Of a stretch of 64,000 bases of DNA, positions 35,527-44,863 are shown piece after piece (position 1 is the stretch's first letter; each line of letters begins with the position of its first letter). The notes under the pieces were generated by a model. It had not been told where the DNA came from and searched no databases. It saw nothing but the letters and a program-made list of their open reading frames with translations. Made by a program: the position numbers and the translations under genes. This stretch comes from Micrococcales bacterium KH10 (lineage in GTDB: Bacteria; Actinomycetota; Actinomycetes; Actinomycetales; Cellulomonadaceae), in the NCBI GenBank assembly GCA_900188465.1, contig FZPE01000001.1, forward strand, positions 1,178,001 through 1,242,000, written 5' to 3'.

Positions 35527-38421
35527 TTGCCTGGTTTACGTTTCAGACGCCCCACAGTCCTTGCCGCTTCTTTCGCGCTGGTGGCCACATTGGGTGTGTC
35601 AGCAGGAACATCACCCGCAGTGGCTGCCGATCCTGTGGCGTTTTGGCTGACCGACGCGAATAATCCTGGCGGCTCCCGCATGGAGTACAAGGGAACCGTC
35701 AATTGGGGTTCATCAACTGCTGCGGGCGCGGAAATCACTGTCGAGCCGTCACACACCTTCCAAAGTGTGGTCGGTTTCGGGGCTTCCATCACAGATTCGA
35801 CGAGTTACAACATCAATCACCAACTCACCGAATCGGAACGCGACAGATGGTTCCAGGATCTGTTCTCCCGTTCGACCTCGTCCTCGGAAGGGATCGGCTT
35901 GAGCTGGCTGCGTCAACCATTGGGCGCATCGGACTACATCCGCACCGAAGGCCGTCCGCTCATCCCCGTGAACGGCAACTCTCCGTTCTACACCTACCAG
36001 GATGTTGAGGCTGGCGGGGTCAGCATCGATGCCGATAATCCGGCTGTCGCTGATGCGCGTCGCGCACTACAGATCAACCCGGATATCACCGTGGTCGGAT
36101 CGCCCTGGAGCCCACCCGGCTGGATGCGGCAGAACAACACTGTTTTTGGTTGGGGCGGCCCGCTGCGCACCGATCGCGAACTGAGCTACGCGAACTACCT
36201 GCGCGAAGTGTCCCAACAGTACCGGGACGCGGGAGTACCGTTGCGTTACCTCACGTTACAGAACGAGCCACGCTACGAACCGGGTTACCCGGGTATGTGG
36301 ATGCCGCCGGAGCAACAGGTACGAGTCGCCAACCTCCTGGCACCGCAGTTACGCAATGCCGGACTCAGCACTGAGATCCTTGCTTGGGATCACAACTGGG
36401 ACGAGCCAGGTTACCCGGAACATGTGCTGCAATACGCGGGTGACTCTGTGGCAGGTACCGCATGGCACTGTTACGGAGTCAATGATCCATCCGTGCCATG
36501 GCAATATGACCCCAGCAAACCAGCAGTCACCGCCGCGTCACAAACCCAGGTGCGTGATCAGTTCCCGGACAAAGACGTGTTCTTCACCGAGTGCTCTGGC
36601 ACGGTGGGAAGTAACGAACACGAGACGTTCTCTGGAACCGTTGGCTGGCATATGCGGCTTTACGCCATCCCCGTGATGAGGAACTGGTCGCGGTCGCTGT
36701 CTTTTTGGAATCTGGCGCTGGACCAGAACAACGGTCCTTATCCAGGTGGCTATGGCATCTGCGACCACTGCTCCGGCATCACCACGGTCAACACGAACAC
36801 CAAGACGTACAGCCGTAGCGCTGGCTATTACGTACTGGGGCACTTCTCGAAATTCGTCGTCCCCGGCGCCGTGCGGATCGGATCATCGGAAATCTCCAAC
36901 GGGGTATCCAACGTCGCGTTCCGCAACCCTGACGGAAGTTACGCACTGGTCGTGCACAATGGCGGCGGACAGCAGACGATCGGGGTGACGGTGGGTGGCC
37001 AGCGGTTCACCCAGTCGTTGCAGGAAAACGCTATTGCTACGTTCACCTGGGGCGGTGGCGGTGAACCTGACCCGGATCAGCAACCTGACCCCGTCGTCGA
37101 CGAATCCGATGGGCCGATTGGAGCCATCGTCAACCCGTCGTCGAGCAAATGCCTCGATTTGGCTTCAGGCTCGTCCACTAAGGCCAATGGCACACCCATC
37201 CAACTGTGGGAATGTAACGGCACGATCGCCCAACGATGGCAGCAGCGAATCGCCGATCAGTCAATTCGAGTACGCGGCAAATGTTTGACCACCGCGACCG
37301 ATAGCAACGGTGCAGTAGCCGAGCTGTGGGATTGCGGTACCCAACGCGTGAAAGCCTGGACTGTGACGAACGGGAAGATCATGAGCCCCGGAGGACGTTG
37401 TCTCGCGGTCCCGGGCAACTCGTCCAGCGATGGCGTGCAACTGCAGTTGGCGGCGTGTGGTGCTTCCGGTCAGCAGTGGCTCGTCCCCGATCCTGCCGCC
37501 GAAGGCCGCACAACGATCTCTTCGATCAAAGCGCCGAACCGTTGTGTTGGGATTTCTGGTGCCGCGGTAGTCGGTGCAGAGGTTCGTTCTGTCGCCTGTA
37601 CGAGTTCTGCCCGACTCCAGATGGCCGCTGATTCTTCGCTTCGGTTCGGTGACAAATGCGTTGCCTATCGTGCTGCTGGTGCTACCACGGCGGCGGCGAA
37701 TGGCAGCCGACTTCTACTGGCCTATTGCACCGGGGAGTCAGCGCAGCGCTGGCAACGTGTCGGTAATGAACTGCGACTCGATGGCACGTCATTCAGCCTC
37801 GATTTAACGGATGGTGACACCATCGGCCCGGTACAACTGCAAGTGTGGACCTTCGATCCGGCTGGTAACCAGAACCAGCAGTGGATGGTCATGACTGAGC
37901 CGGATGGTGGGCCTGATGACGGCGATCCAGGTGATGGTGGTGATGGACCAGGTGATGGTGGTGATGGACCAGGCGGAAACGATGGACCGGGCAACGGCGC
38001 AGACAACGGCGGATCGAATGGCAGCCAGCCTGACGGCGGCAACGCTCCAGACACAGGGAAGCAGCCGGACGATTCCGGCCTTATCCGCACTGGCAAGGCG
38101 AAAAGTCGCATTGCAAAGGTGAAGATCGTGCGCGGCAAGACCGCCAAGCGCAGCATTCGGGTAAAACGCAAGGCACGAATCCGTGTCGTGGTGCGCACCA
38201 CTCCACAGACAAAAGCTAAAGGAGTCGTGCGATTCCGCGTCGGCAAGCGCGTCATTGGCAAGGCAAAACTGCGTGTCAAAGGTAAGAAGTCTGTTGCAGT
38301 GATTCGCATTGGGGCGAAAAAGAATCGAAAGCTTGGCCGAATCAGAGTTGTCTACCGCGGCAGCAAAGTTGCGACCAAAGCGACATTGAAGTCGCGGATC
38401 TTCGTGCGGAAGGTCCGTTAA
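35527..38421 (+). CDS. Secreted GH30 glycosidase with ricin-like domains and basic C-terminal Ig-like domain
   Basis: About 964 residues from TTG 35527, which has AGGAGG at ideal spacing and gives a clean signal peptide (PTVLAASFALVATLGVSAGT); the upstream ATG has none. GH30 barrel with acid/base Glu 247 in LTLQNEPRYE and nucleophile Glu 355 in FFTECSG. Two ricin-like trefoils follow, the second poorly conserved at its QxW positions. Then a Gly/Asp repeat linker (DGGDGPGDGGDGPG) and a strongly basic 90-residue domain of Ig-like pattern (GVVRFRVGKRVIGKAKLRVK). The basic end probably binds an acidic polymer such as the cell wall. Confidence 0.9.
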   Translation: MPGLRFRRPTVLAASFALVATLGVSAGTSPAVAADPVAFWLTDANNPGGSRMEYKGTVNWGSSTAAGAEITVEPSHTFQSVVGFGASITDSTSYNINHQLTESERDRWFQDLFSRSTSSSEGIGLSWLRQPLGASDYIRTEGRPLIPVNGNSPFYTYQDVEAGGVSIDADNPAVADARRALQINPDITVVGSPWSPPGWMRQNNTVFGWGGPLRTDRELSYANYLREVSQQYRDAGVPLRYLTLQNEPRYEPGYPGMWMPPEQQVRVANLLAPQLRNAGLSTEILAWDHNWDEPGYPEHVLQYAGDSVAGTAWHCYGVNDPSVPWQYDPSKPAVTAASQTQVRDQFPDKDVFFTECSGTVGSNEHETFSGTVGWHMRLYAIPVMRNWSRSLSFWNLALDQNNGPYPGGYGICDHCSGITTVNTNTKTYSRSAGYYVLGHFSKFVVPGAVRIGSSEISNGVSNVAFRNPDGSYALVVHNGGGQQTIGVTVGGQRFTQSLQENAIATFTWGGGGEPDPDQQPDPVVDESDGPIGAIVNPSSSKCLDLASGSSTKANGTPIQLWECNGTIAQRWQQRIADQSIRVRGKCLTTATDSNGAVAELWDCGTQRVKAWTVTNGKIMSPGGRCLAVPGNSSSDGVQLQLAACGASGQQWLVPDPAAEGRTTISSIKAPNRCVGISGAAVVGAEVRSVACTSSARLQMAADSSLRFGDKCVAYRAAGATTAAANGSRLLLAYCTGESAQRWQRVGNELRLDGTSFSLDLTDGDTIGPVQLQVWTFDPAGNQNQQWMVMTEPDGGPDDGDPGDGGDGPGDGGDGPGGNDGPGNGADNGGSNGSQPDGGNAPDTGKQPDDSGLIRTGKAKSRIAKVKIVRGKTAKRSIRVKRKARIRVVVRTTPQTKAKGVVRFRVGKRVIGKAKLRVKGKKSVAVIRIGAKKNRKLGRIRVVYRGSKVATKATLKSRIFVRKVR

Positions 38422-38486
38422 TTATCACGGTAGAATCACATAATTGACCGACACTGCCGTCGATATCGGCCATGAGGAGCCAATTC

Positions 38487-40511
38487 GTGAATACCTCCGA
38501 TCATCCACGTCGTTACCACTCGTCCCGTTCAGCGACCATTGCGTTATTTTCGTCCGTGGTGCTCGTCATTAGCGGAACCATTGCGGCAACCCCCGGAGCG
38601 GCTGATGCCAACCAAGTCAGAATATGGCTGACTGAAGGCGCAGCGGACTCGTCCCTCCGACTCACCGAACAGATGCCACTGACCTGGTCGGCGACTCCCA
38701 TTGGTGAGAACGACGATATCGACGCGACGATCAACGTCGACCCCAATGAGCGCTTTCAAGAGATGACCGGATTCGGCGCATCGTTCACGGACAGTGCGTC
38801 GTCCAATGTGGATCGGCTCAACCCTGCTGCGCGTAACGCGCTGATGACCGACCTGTTCGACCGGGAGGACGGCATCGGGCTGTCGTTCCTGCGCCAGCCG
38901 CTGGGTGCGTCGGATTATGTTGACCCGGCAGGTAGCGAGGGCAACCCGTTCTACACCTATCAGGACACCCCCGGGTCTGCGGTCAATATCAGCAGGGACC
39001 AACGCTCGATCGACCTCGTCAAACAGGCTCAACAGATCAACGATGAGATCACAGTCATGGGCAGCCCGTGGAGCCCACCTGCTTGGATGCGAGCCCAGAA
39101 CTCACTGCTGGGCACAAACTGGGAAAACTACCTCGCCAATGCGCAATATGCCAACTATCTGGTGGATGTCGTCAAGGCATATCGAGATGCCGGGGTGACG
39201 ATCGATCTGATGAACGTGCAAAACGAGCCACTCCACAATCCGGGCTATCCGGGGCTTATTCTGCCTGCGTCTGACCGCGCACGGGCCGCCATGGGCATAG
39301 ATGCCAACAGCACCAACCACATCGACGTTGTGCGCTCACTGTCCCCCAAACTGATCGCGGCGAATCTCCCCACCCAGATTCTGGTGTACGGCCATAACTG
39401 GGACATCCCCGATCAGGGGTGGGACGACGCCAGCTGGTCGGATCCGGTCTCGGACAATCCGGCTTACCCCGTCGAAGTTCTCGCCGCAGATGTCAACGGC
39501 ACCCAGATCGCAGACCTGCCGAACGTTGCTGGCACGGCACTGCATTGCTACCAGGGACTGGCCGGCGCGGGCGCTAAACCTGGCAACTCGACGCTGCTGC
39601 ATGAACGGTTCCCAACCTCCGGCGTGTACTTTACGGAGTGTTCAGGAGTCGACACCTTCGATAACGATACGGGTGAAGAGACAACCTTCCCCGACACCAT
39701 GTCCTACCACTCGCGCAACTACATCTTCCCGACACTGCGCAACTGGTCGCAGTCACTCGTCTTCTGGAACATGGCGCTCGACGAGAACAACGGCCCATAC
39801 CCGGCGGGCTACGGTATCTGTGGGAACTGCTCGTCCATTGTCACGGTCAACAGCGGTCAGGATTCGGCCTACCGCAAGAACGTCGGCTACTACCTGCTGG
39901 GACACTTCTCAAAGTTCGTGCGACCGGGCGCGGTGCGTATCGGATCGACCGACACCAGCAGTGACGGGGTACACAACGTTGCTTTCCAGAACCCGGATGG
40001 CACCTTTGCCGCAGTGCTCTATGCGGAAGTCGGCCAAGAGTCCCGCAAGGCTGCTGTACAAACCACGAATGGTCACATTACGGTGACCATCCCTGGCAAC
40101 TCCATGGCGACGATCACCTGGGGCGTGCCGGACGAGACCCCGGGTGGCGGTGGCACCACTCCTCCGGTGACTCCCGCTCCGCAACCGCCGGTGACTCCTC
40201 CGACAAAGTCGGCGAAGAAGATCAAAGTGCGCACCAAAGCGAAGATCGTGCGCAACGCCAAGCCACGTAAAGCGGTGAAGCGGACCACGGTCAAAGCCGT
40301 GCTGCGAGTCAAAGCAGGCAAGTACCAGCCTAAGACGGCCAAGGCGAAGTACCAGTGGCTGCGCAATGGCAAGAAGATCAAGAAGGCGAAGAAGGTTCGC
40401 TACCGGGTCACGAAGAAGGACCGCGGCAAGAAACTGCGTGTTCGTGTCACCGTGACCGCCAAGGGCTTCAAAAAGACGAGCTATCAGACCAAAGTCGTGC
40501 GGGTCAGGTAG
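38487..40511 (+). CDS. Secreted GH30 glycosidase with basic C-terminal Ig-like repeat
   Basis: About 674 residues from GTG 38487 (AGGAG upstream) in the same direction as the two preceding genes. Signal peptide SATIALFSSVVLVISGTIAA. Catalytic Glu 247 in MNVQNEPLH and Glu 384 in YFTECSGVD. No ricin domain; instead a Pro-rich linker and a Lys/Arg-rich domain with the common actinobacterial motif YQWLRNGKKIKKAKKVRYRV. It has insertions near the active site (QGWDDASWSDPVSDNPAYPV) absent from the other two, so the three paralogues are likely to differ in substrate. Confidence 0.9.
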   Translation: MNTSDHPRRYHSSRSATIALFSSVVLVISGTIAATPGAADANQVRIWLTEGAADSSLRLTEQMPLTWSATPIGENDDIDATINVDPNERFQEMTGFGASFTDSASSNVDRLNPAARNALMTDLFDREDGIGLSFLRQPLGASDYVDPAGSEGNPFYTYQDTPGSAVNISRDQRSIDLVKQAQQINDEITVMGSPWSPPAWMRAQNSLLGTNWENYLANAQYANYLVDVVKAYRDAGVTIDLMNVQNEPLHNPGYPGLILPASDRARAAMGIDANSTNHIDVVRSLSPKLIAANLPTQILVYGHNWDIPDQGWDDASWSDPVSDNPAYPVEVLAADVNGTQIADLPNVAGTALHCYQGLAGAGAKPGNSTLLHERFPTSGVYFTECSGVDTFDNDTGEETTFPDTMSYHSRNYIFPTLRNWSQSLVFWNMALDENNGPYPAGYGICGNCSSIVTVNSGQDSAYRKNVGYYLLGHFSKFVRPGAVRIGSTDTSSDGVHNVAFQNPDGTFAAVLYAEVGQESRKAAVQTTNGHITVTIPGNSMATITWGVPDETPGGGGTTPPVTPAPQPPVTPPTKSAKKIKVRTKAKIVRNAKPRKAVKRTTVKAVLRVKAGKYQPKTAKAKYQWLRNGKKIKKAKKVRYRVTKKDRGKKLRVRVTVTAKGFKKTSYQTKVVRVR

Positions 40512-40573
40512 GGCGGGTCTCGACCAGGCTCGACCAGCGGTAAGTGTCTTAACCAGGCTCGACCGATGGTGGT

Positions 40574-42199
40574 TCAGTTGAGGTGGAGTTGTCGCCAGTG
40601 GGCTAGGTCGGCGCGCAAGCGCCGATCATGCGAGGCGATGACCACCGCAGCATCTGTGGCATCGAGTGCTGCGGTCAGGTCGTCAACCAGGTCTACTGAC
40701 AGGTGGTTGGTGGGCTCGTCCACAATCAACAGATGCGGTGCAGCGATCAATGCCCTCATCAACTCGAATCGGCGCCGCTGCCCAGTCGACAGTTCAATGA
40801 GCGGCCGGGCCATCTCGTCCTCATTCAACAAACCCAAACTGTAAGCCGGGATGACCTGCTCCGGATCGAGCTGCCCCTGTGCGAGCAGCCGGTAGACCTC
40901 GGCAGTGCACTCGTCCTCACCGGTGGCGGTCACAGACTGCGGTTCGCGCAGCAGGCCGTCTTGGATCAGAACACCAATGCGTAGACCTACCGCGCTACGG
41001 CGCACTACCCCGTCGCCTGGGTCATCGGACGCGATGGCGCGAAGCAAGGTCGATTTGCCCGCACCGTTACCACCGGTGACCAGGATCTTCTCCCCCGGTG
41101 CGATGTCCAAGGTGGTGCCGCGCAGCGCAGCGAGCGCCGTCCACCTGCCACTAGGCCGGTCGATCGCAAGCGAGATGACTGAGGCGTCGCTCATCTCACC
41201 CGGTTGCGATGGCAACTGAGGAAAGTGCAATGGCTGCGGCGGCATCGGAATATCGACGGCCTCACCCTTGAGCTGTTCGATCTGCCGATCCGCGTTCTTG
41301 ACATGAATCCGGGCGCGGGTGCCCCGGCGATGCTTCCGTGATCCTTTGGGCGGGCGCCACTCGTCCGAAAGCCCCTCGTAACTGGTGTCGAGCACTTCGG
41401 CCAAATGCGCCAACCGCCGTTGTTCTCGGTGGTAGCGACGGCGCCACACTTTGAGCGCATCGGCCTTCGCCCGGCGGTAACCGTCGTAGTCGACCTCGCG
41501 ATACAAGGCGGGTCTGCGATCCATGGATGGATCGAGGTCGAGGATGGATCGTGCAGTGTAGTTGAGCAGGTCGCGGTCGTGCGTGACGAGGGCGACCGCA
41601 CCCGGCCAGTTGCGCAGCTCAATGGTCAACAACTCGATGCCGGAATCGTCGAGGTGGTTAGTCGGCTCGTCGAGGAGCAGCACATCACTACGGCGCGCCA
41701 GCGCACAGGCCAGTCGCGCCCGGTAACGTTCTCCGACCGACAAGGTCGCCAAGGTCCTGTTATCCGGATGCTCGACTCCGAATTGCGTCAGCAACGACGC
41801 CAGTCGTTGTTCGGCCTCCCACGGGCGCAAGTGCTCATGGCGGGCGATGGCATCGTTGAGGTCCGCCAAGTTGCCGTGATCGTGGTCGAAGGTCTCGATG
41901 ACCTGTTGTAAAGCCTGGTCCGCTGCGCGCACCTCGTTGAGCGCTTCCTCCTTGAGACTTCCGATGGTCCGCTCAACAGGATCCAGTTCCTGAGAGACGT
42001 ACGTGAGCGTTCCGCGAAGCTCGATGGTGCCGCGGCTGGGGACGAGCTCGTCGCTCAGCAATCGCAATAGTGTCGACTTACCGCTGCCGTTCTCGCCGAC
42101 GATGCCGGTGATAGTGCCCGGTCCCAACTTGATCGTGACATCTTTCAGCACGTCCTTACCGGGGTACGAGAAGGCGAGGTCTTTGGCGATCAGTGACAT
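40574..42199 (-). CDS. ABC-F family ATPase, candidate ribosome-protection protein
   Basis: 541 residues, two ATP-binding domains and no membrane segment. Domain 1 has GENGSGKSTLLRLL, LSVGERYRARLACAL and VLLLDEPTNHLDDSG. Domain 2 has GGNGAGKSTLLRAI, LSTGQRRRFELMRAL and LLIVDEPTNHLS. The linker (about 230-325) is basic and helical with an ARE-like short P-site interaction motif region. ABC-F proteins act on the ribosome; this length and pattern are like actinobacterial TlrC/OleB-type macrolide or lincosamide resistance factors. Antibiotic resistance is possible but unproven. Confidence 0.85.
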   Translation of the reverse strand: MSLIAKDLAFSYPGKDVLKDVTIKLGPGTITGIVGENGSGKSTLLRLLSDELVPSRGTIELRGTLTYVSQELDPVERTIGSLKEEALNEVRAADQALQQVIETFDHDHGNLADLNDAIARHEHLRPWEAEQRLASLLTQFGVEHPDNRTLATLSVGERYRARLACALARRSDVLLLDEPTNHLDDSGIELLTIELRNWPGAVALVTHDRDLLNYTARSILDLDPSMDRRPALYREVDYDGYRRAKADALKVWRRRYHREQRRLAHLAEVLDTSYEGLSDEWRPPKGSRKHRRGTRARIHVKNADRQIEQLKGEAVDIPMPPQPLHFPQLPSQPGEMSDASVISLAIDRPSGRWTALAALRGTTLDIAPGEKILVTGGNGAGKSTLLRAIASDDPGDGVVRRSAVGLRIGVLIQDGLLREPQSVTATGEDECTAEVYRLLAQGQLDPEQVIPAYSLGLLNEDEMARPLIELSTGQRRRFELMRALIAAPHLLIVDEPTNHLSVDLVDDLTAALDATDAAVVIASHDRRLRADLAHWRQLHLN

Positions 42200-42252
42200 A
42201 GCACCACCCTAGGGCGCTGGCGTGCTCGGTACACATTCTTTTCCGCAGGAAC

Positions 42253-42316
42253 GATAGCCCGATATGGCAAGTAGTAGGCGGATATTCAGCACTACCACTT
42301 TCCATATCGGGCTACC
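42253..42316. repeat. 64-bp palindromic repeat, copy C (inverted orientation)
   Basis: Exactly 64 bp. Arms are GATAGCCCGATATGGCAAGT plus AGTA and TACC plus ACTTTCCATATCGGGCTACC. Read on the minus strand the loop is GTGCTGAATATCCGCC, matching copies A and B at GTGC and ATAT. Arm differences are mostly compensated. It is near the 3' end of the OFA transporter operon and upstream of the ABC-F gene. Confidence 0.8.
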
Positions 42317-42345
42317 AACTGAACAACGGAGACGATGGCGGCCTC

Positions 42346-42513
42346 TTAGCCGTTGAACAACTGCGCCGCCTTGAGGACCGTCTGGATCACCCCGTAGGAG
42401 AGCAGTGCTCCCACGACCACCCACAAGGACGTCGCCAGCATGGTGATGCTTGCGCTGGCCTTGGCCTTCTGTGCGTCTGCTTCAGCTGCCGCACCCACTT
42501 GTTTGGCGGTCAT
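42346..42513 (-). CDS. Small membrane subunit of OFA-type MFS transporter (55 aa)
   Basis: ATG 42513 overlaps the transporter stop as TGATG. The 55-residue product starts MTAKQVGAAAEADAQKAKAS, an Ala/Lys-rich cytosolic helix, followed by one membrane helix (SITMLATSLWVVVGALLSYG) and a short tail. It belongs to the small-subunit type often paired with OFA transporters. It is too short for ordinary ORF cut-offs. Confidence 0.85.
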   Translation of the reverse strand: MTAKQVGAAAEADAQKAKASASITMLATSLWVVVGALLSYGVIQTVLKAAQLFNG

Positions 42514-44012
42514 CACAACGCCTCCTTCGCTAGTTCTTTGTCCAGATCGTCGTCATCGGCTACGGCTTCGATGACTGCTTCCGCTTCGACGAGGACTTCC
42601 TCAGTCGTCTCGGCGGCGAGGGCCGCGGTGTCAGCGACCCCTTGCTTGCCGGGCTCTTCAGCGGGCTCGTGATATTTCTCGCTGACCGGACGAACCAGCA
42701 GGTTAGCGATGAAGCCGATCACCAGCACGCCACACATCACCAGCAATGACGGACGGTACAGATCCGCACCTGTAATACCGGATTGTTCGCGCGCATCCAC
42801 CAGCAGGTTCACGATCAGCGGGCCAGCCACACCTGCGGCCGACCACGCGGTCAGCAGTCGGCCGTGGATCGCACCGACTTCGAGCGCTCCGAACATGTCC
42901 TTCAAATACGCGGGGACTGTCGCGAATCCGCCGCCGTAGAACGACACGATCAGGAAGCACAGCGTGACGAACAGAGCGACATGTGTTCCGCCGACGGTGG
43001 CGAGGAAGAAGTAAAGCACCGCACCCACACCTAGGTACATCACGTAGGTCGGTTTGCGTCCGATCTTGTCCGACAGCGTCGACCAGCCGAATCGGCCGCC
43101 CATATTCGCTAGCGACAGCAACCCGACGAAGCCTGCAGCAGCACCTGCTGCCACTGGGGTCGCTGTGTCTTTGAAGATGCCCTGAATCATCGGAGATGCT
43201 TGCTCGAGAATTCCGATTCCGGCGGTCACATTGGTGAACAGCACGATCCACAACAGGTAGAAGGCAGGAGTACGCACCGCATGGCGCACCCGCACGTTGG
43301 CATGGGTCTGCATCGCCTTCTTCTTCACCACCGGTACCCAGCCTTCAGGCTTCCAATCCTTGGCCGGTACGCGGATAACGACTGCACCGGCAGCCATCAA
43401 GACACCGTAGATCGCCGCCAGGGTGAGCAGGGTGGGCACGATCGCGTCGGTGGGCTGCACATCGGCAGGAAGCTTCGTGTAGTGGTTGAGCAGCATGTTG
43501 GTCAGCGGGGAGGCAACCATAGCGCCACCGCCGAAGCCCATGATCGCCAGGCCTGTTGCCAATCCTGGCCGGTCTGGGAACCACTTGATGAGCGTGCTCA
43601 CCGGCGAGATGTAGCCGATACCAAGACCGATACCGCCGATCACGCCGTAGCCCAGATAGACCACCCATAGTTGCCCGATATGCACACCGAGGGCCGCCAC
43701 CAGGAAGCCGCTGACCCAGCACACCAGTGACAGTGCCATGGCCTTGCGTGGCCCATTGCGCTCCATCCAGACGCCACCAAAAGCGGCAGACAGACCGAGC
43801 ATCACGATTGAGATGGAGAAGATCACACCGATGAGGGTGTGCATATTCTCTTGCGTGCCCTCGGGGTTGAAGGCTGCCATCAGTGGTTCTTTGAGAACAC
43901 TGAACGCGTATACCTGGCCGATCGATAAATGGACGGCTAGCGCAGCTGGCGGCACTAACCAGCGGTTATACCCGGAAGGCGCAACGGTGCGGCTTCGGTC
44001 TAGGAATTGCAT
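42513..44012 (-). CDS. OFA-family MFS transporter
   Basis: About 499 residues with 12 transmembrane helices. ATG 44012 follows GAGGA. The family signature is HLSIGQVYAFSVLKEPL near the start, then GVIGGIGLGIGYISPVSTLI and WFPDRPGLATGLAIMGFGGG, the OFA (oxalate/formate antiporter-like) pattern. The loop of IRVPAKDWKPEGWVPV is also typical. A long acidic C-terminal tail (about 60 residues) precedes the overlap with the small membrane subunit. It may exchange small carboxylates; the substrate is not certain. Confidence 0.9.
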   Translation of the reverse strand: MQFLDRSRTVAPSGYNRWLVPPAALAVHLSIGQVYAFSVLKEPLMAAFNPEGTQENMHTLIGVIFSISIVMLGLSAAFGGVWMERNGPRKAMALSLVCWVSGFLVAALGVHIGQLWVVYLGYGVIGGIGLGIGYISPVSTLIKWFPDRPGLATGLAIMGFGGGAMVASPLTNMLLNHYTKLPADVQPTDAIVPTLLTLAAIYGVLMAAGAVVIRVPAKDWKPEGWVPVVKKKAMQTHANVRVRHAVRTPAFYLLWIVLFTNVTAGIGILEQASPMIQGIFKDTATPVAAGAAAGFVGLLSLANMGGRFGWSTLSDKIGRKPTYVMYLGVGAVLYFFLATVGGTHVALFVTLCFLIVSFYGGGFATVPAYLKDMFGALEVGAIHGRLLTAWSAAGVAGPLIVNLLVDAREQSGITGADLYRPSLLVMCGVLVIGFIANLLVRPVSEKYHEPAEEPGKQGVADTAALAAETTEEVLVEAEAVIEAVADDDDLDKELAKEAL

Positions 44013-44122
44013 CACGGAGTCCTCGCTGAAGGATTGAGGGCGTCATACGCGCCGAGTTCTTGTGTCCTCAATTCTGGCCGCGCATAACCCGCACAAAGTG
44101 GGACCTTCGGGCAAATCAGAAT

Positions 44123-44863
44123 TCATCCCATCAATTCTGTCTTTTTCAGCGCATTTCGGTATTCTTCCGACGTTCCGTCGCTGCGCACGGTCTGCAGCAC
44201 GTGATCGTCCACGCCGTACTCGTCTCGCAGCAATTCCGTCAATCGCGTTACATCGCCTGGCGTCAACACTGTCGGGTCAACCGTCGTGCGAACCTGCACT
44301 GAGATGCCAGCCTCCATCACCATTTCCAAGGATTCAAAGGCTGGACGAGCGCTCCCTTGGCGCCGGGTTATCTCGTCATATCTATCTGGAGGCGCTTTGA
44401 TATCCAAGCCTACCCAGTCGATATACGGCAATAGCGCACGAAGGCGAGTCGGGAACGCCCCACCGGTGTGCAGCCCGACCCCGAACCCGAGGCCGCGCAC
44501 CTGCCGGGCGGCAGCGACCAGAGCACGCTGCCGTGTCGGCTCGCCCCCAGAGAACACCACTCCATCCAACAGCCCTTGACGCTTGGCTAATAGATCAGCG
44601 ACATCCTGCCAGGGCACCACACCCGGCGTGCGCGGGTCGAGGATCGTGTAGTTGTGGCAGTATGTGCAGCGCCACGGGCAGCCCTGGAGGAACAGAGTCG
44701 TCACGATCCGGTCCGGCCAGTCACAGGTGGACAGTCGGGACCAGCCCGCGATGGCGAGCTCATCAGCGCTCGGCTCAGTAGAGTTCAGCGCTGTTGCGCG
44801 AGTGCTCACGACACTCGGCACAGCCAAGCCAAACTCGCCATCGCGGTCTAGGCGACTCGTCAT
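44123..44863 (-). CDS. nrdG: Anaerobic ribonucleotide reductase activating protein
   Basis: 246 residues; a radical SAM enzyme that generates the glycyl radical on NrdD. The 4Fe-4S cluster motif is LQGCPWRCTYCHNYTI (CxxxCxxC), followed by the GGE motif in VVFSGGEPTRQ. A 30-residue N-terminal extension before the core is usual in actinobacteria. It overlaps nrdD by four bases, so both are co-produced. Works only without oxygen because of its cluster. Confidence 0.93.
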   Translation of the reverse strand: MTSRLDRDGEFGLAVPSVVSTRATALNSTEPSADELAIAGWSRLSTCDWPDRIVTTLFLQGCPWRCTYCHNYTILDPRTPGVVPWQDVADLLAKRQGLLDGVVFSGGEPTRQRALVAAARQVRGLGFGVGLHTGGAFPTRLRALLPYIDWVGLDIKAPPDRYDEITRRQGSARPAFESLEMVMEAGISVQVRTTVDPTVLTPGDVTRLTELLRDEYGVDDHVLQTVRSDGTSEEYRNALKKTELMG

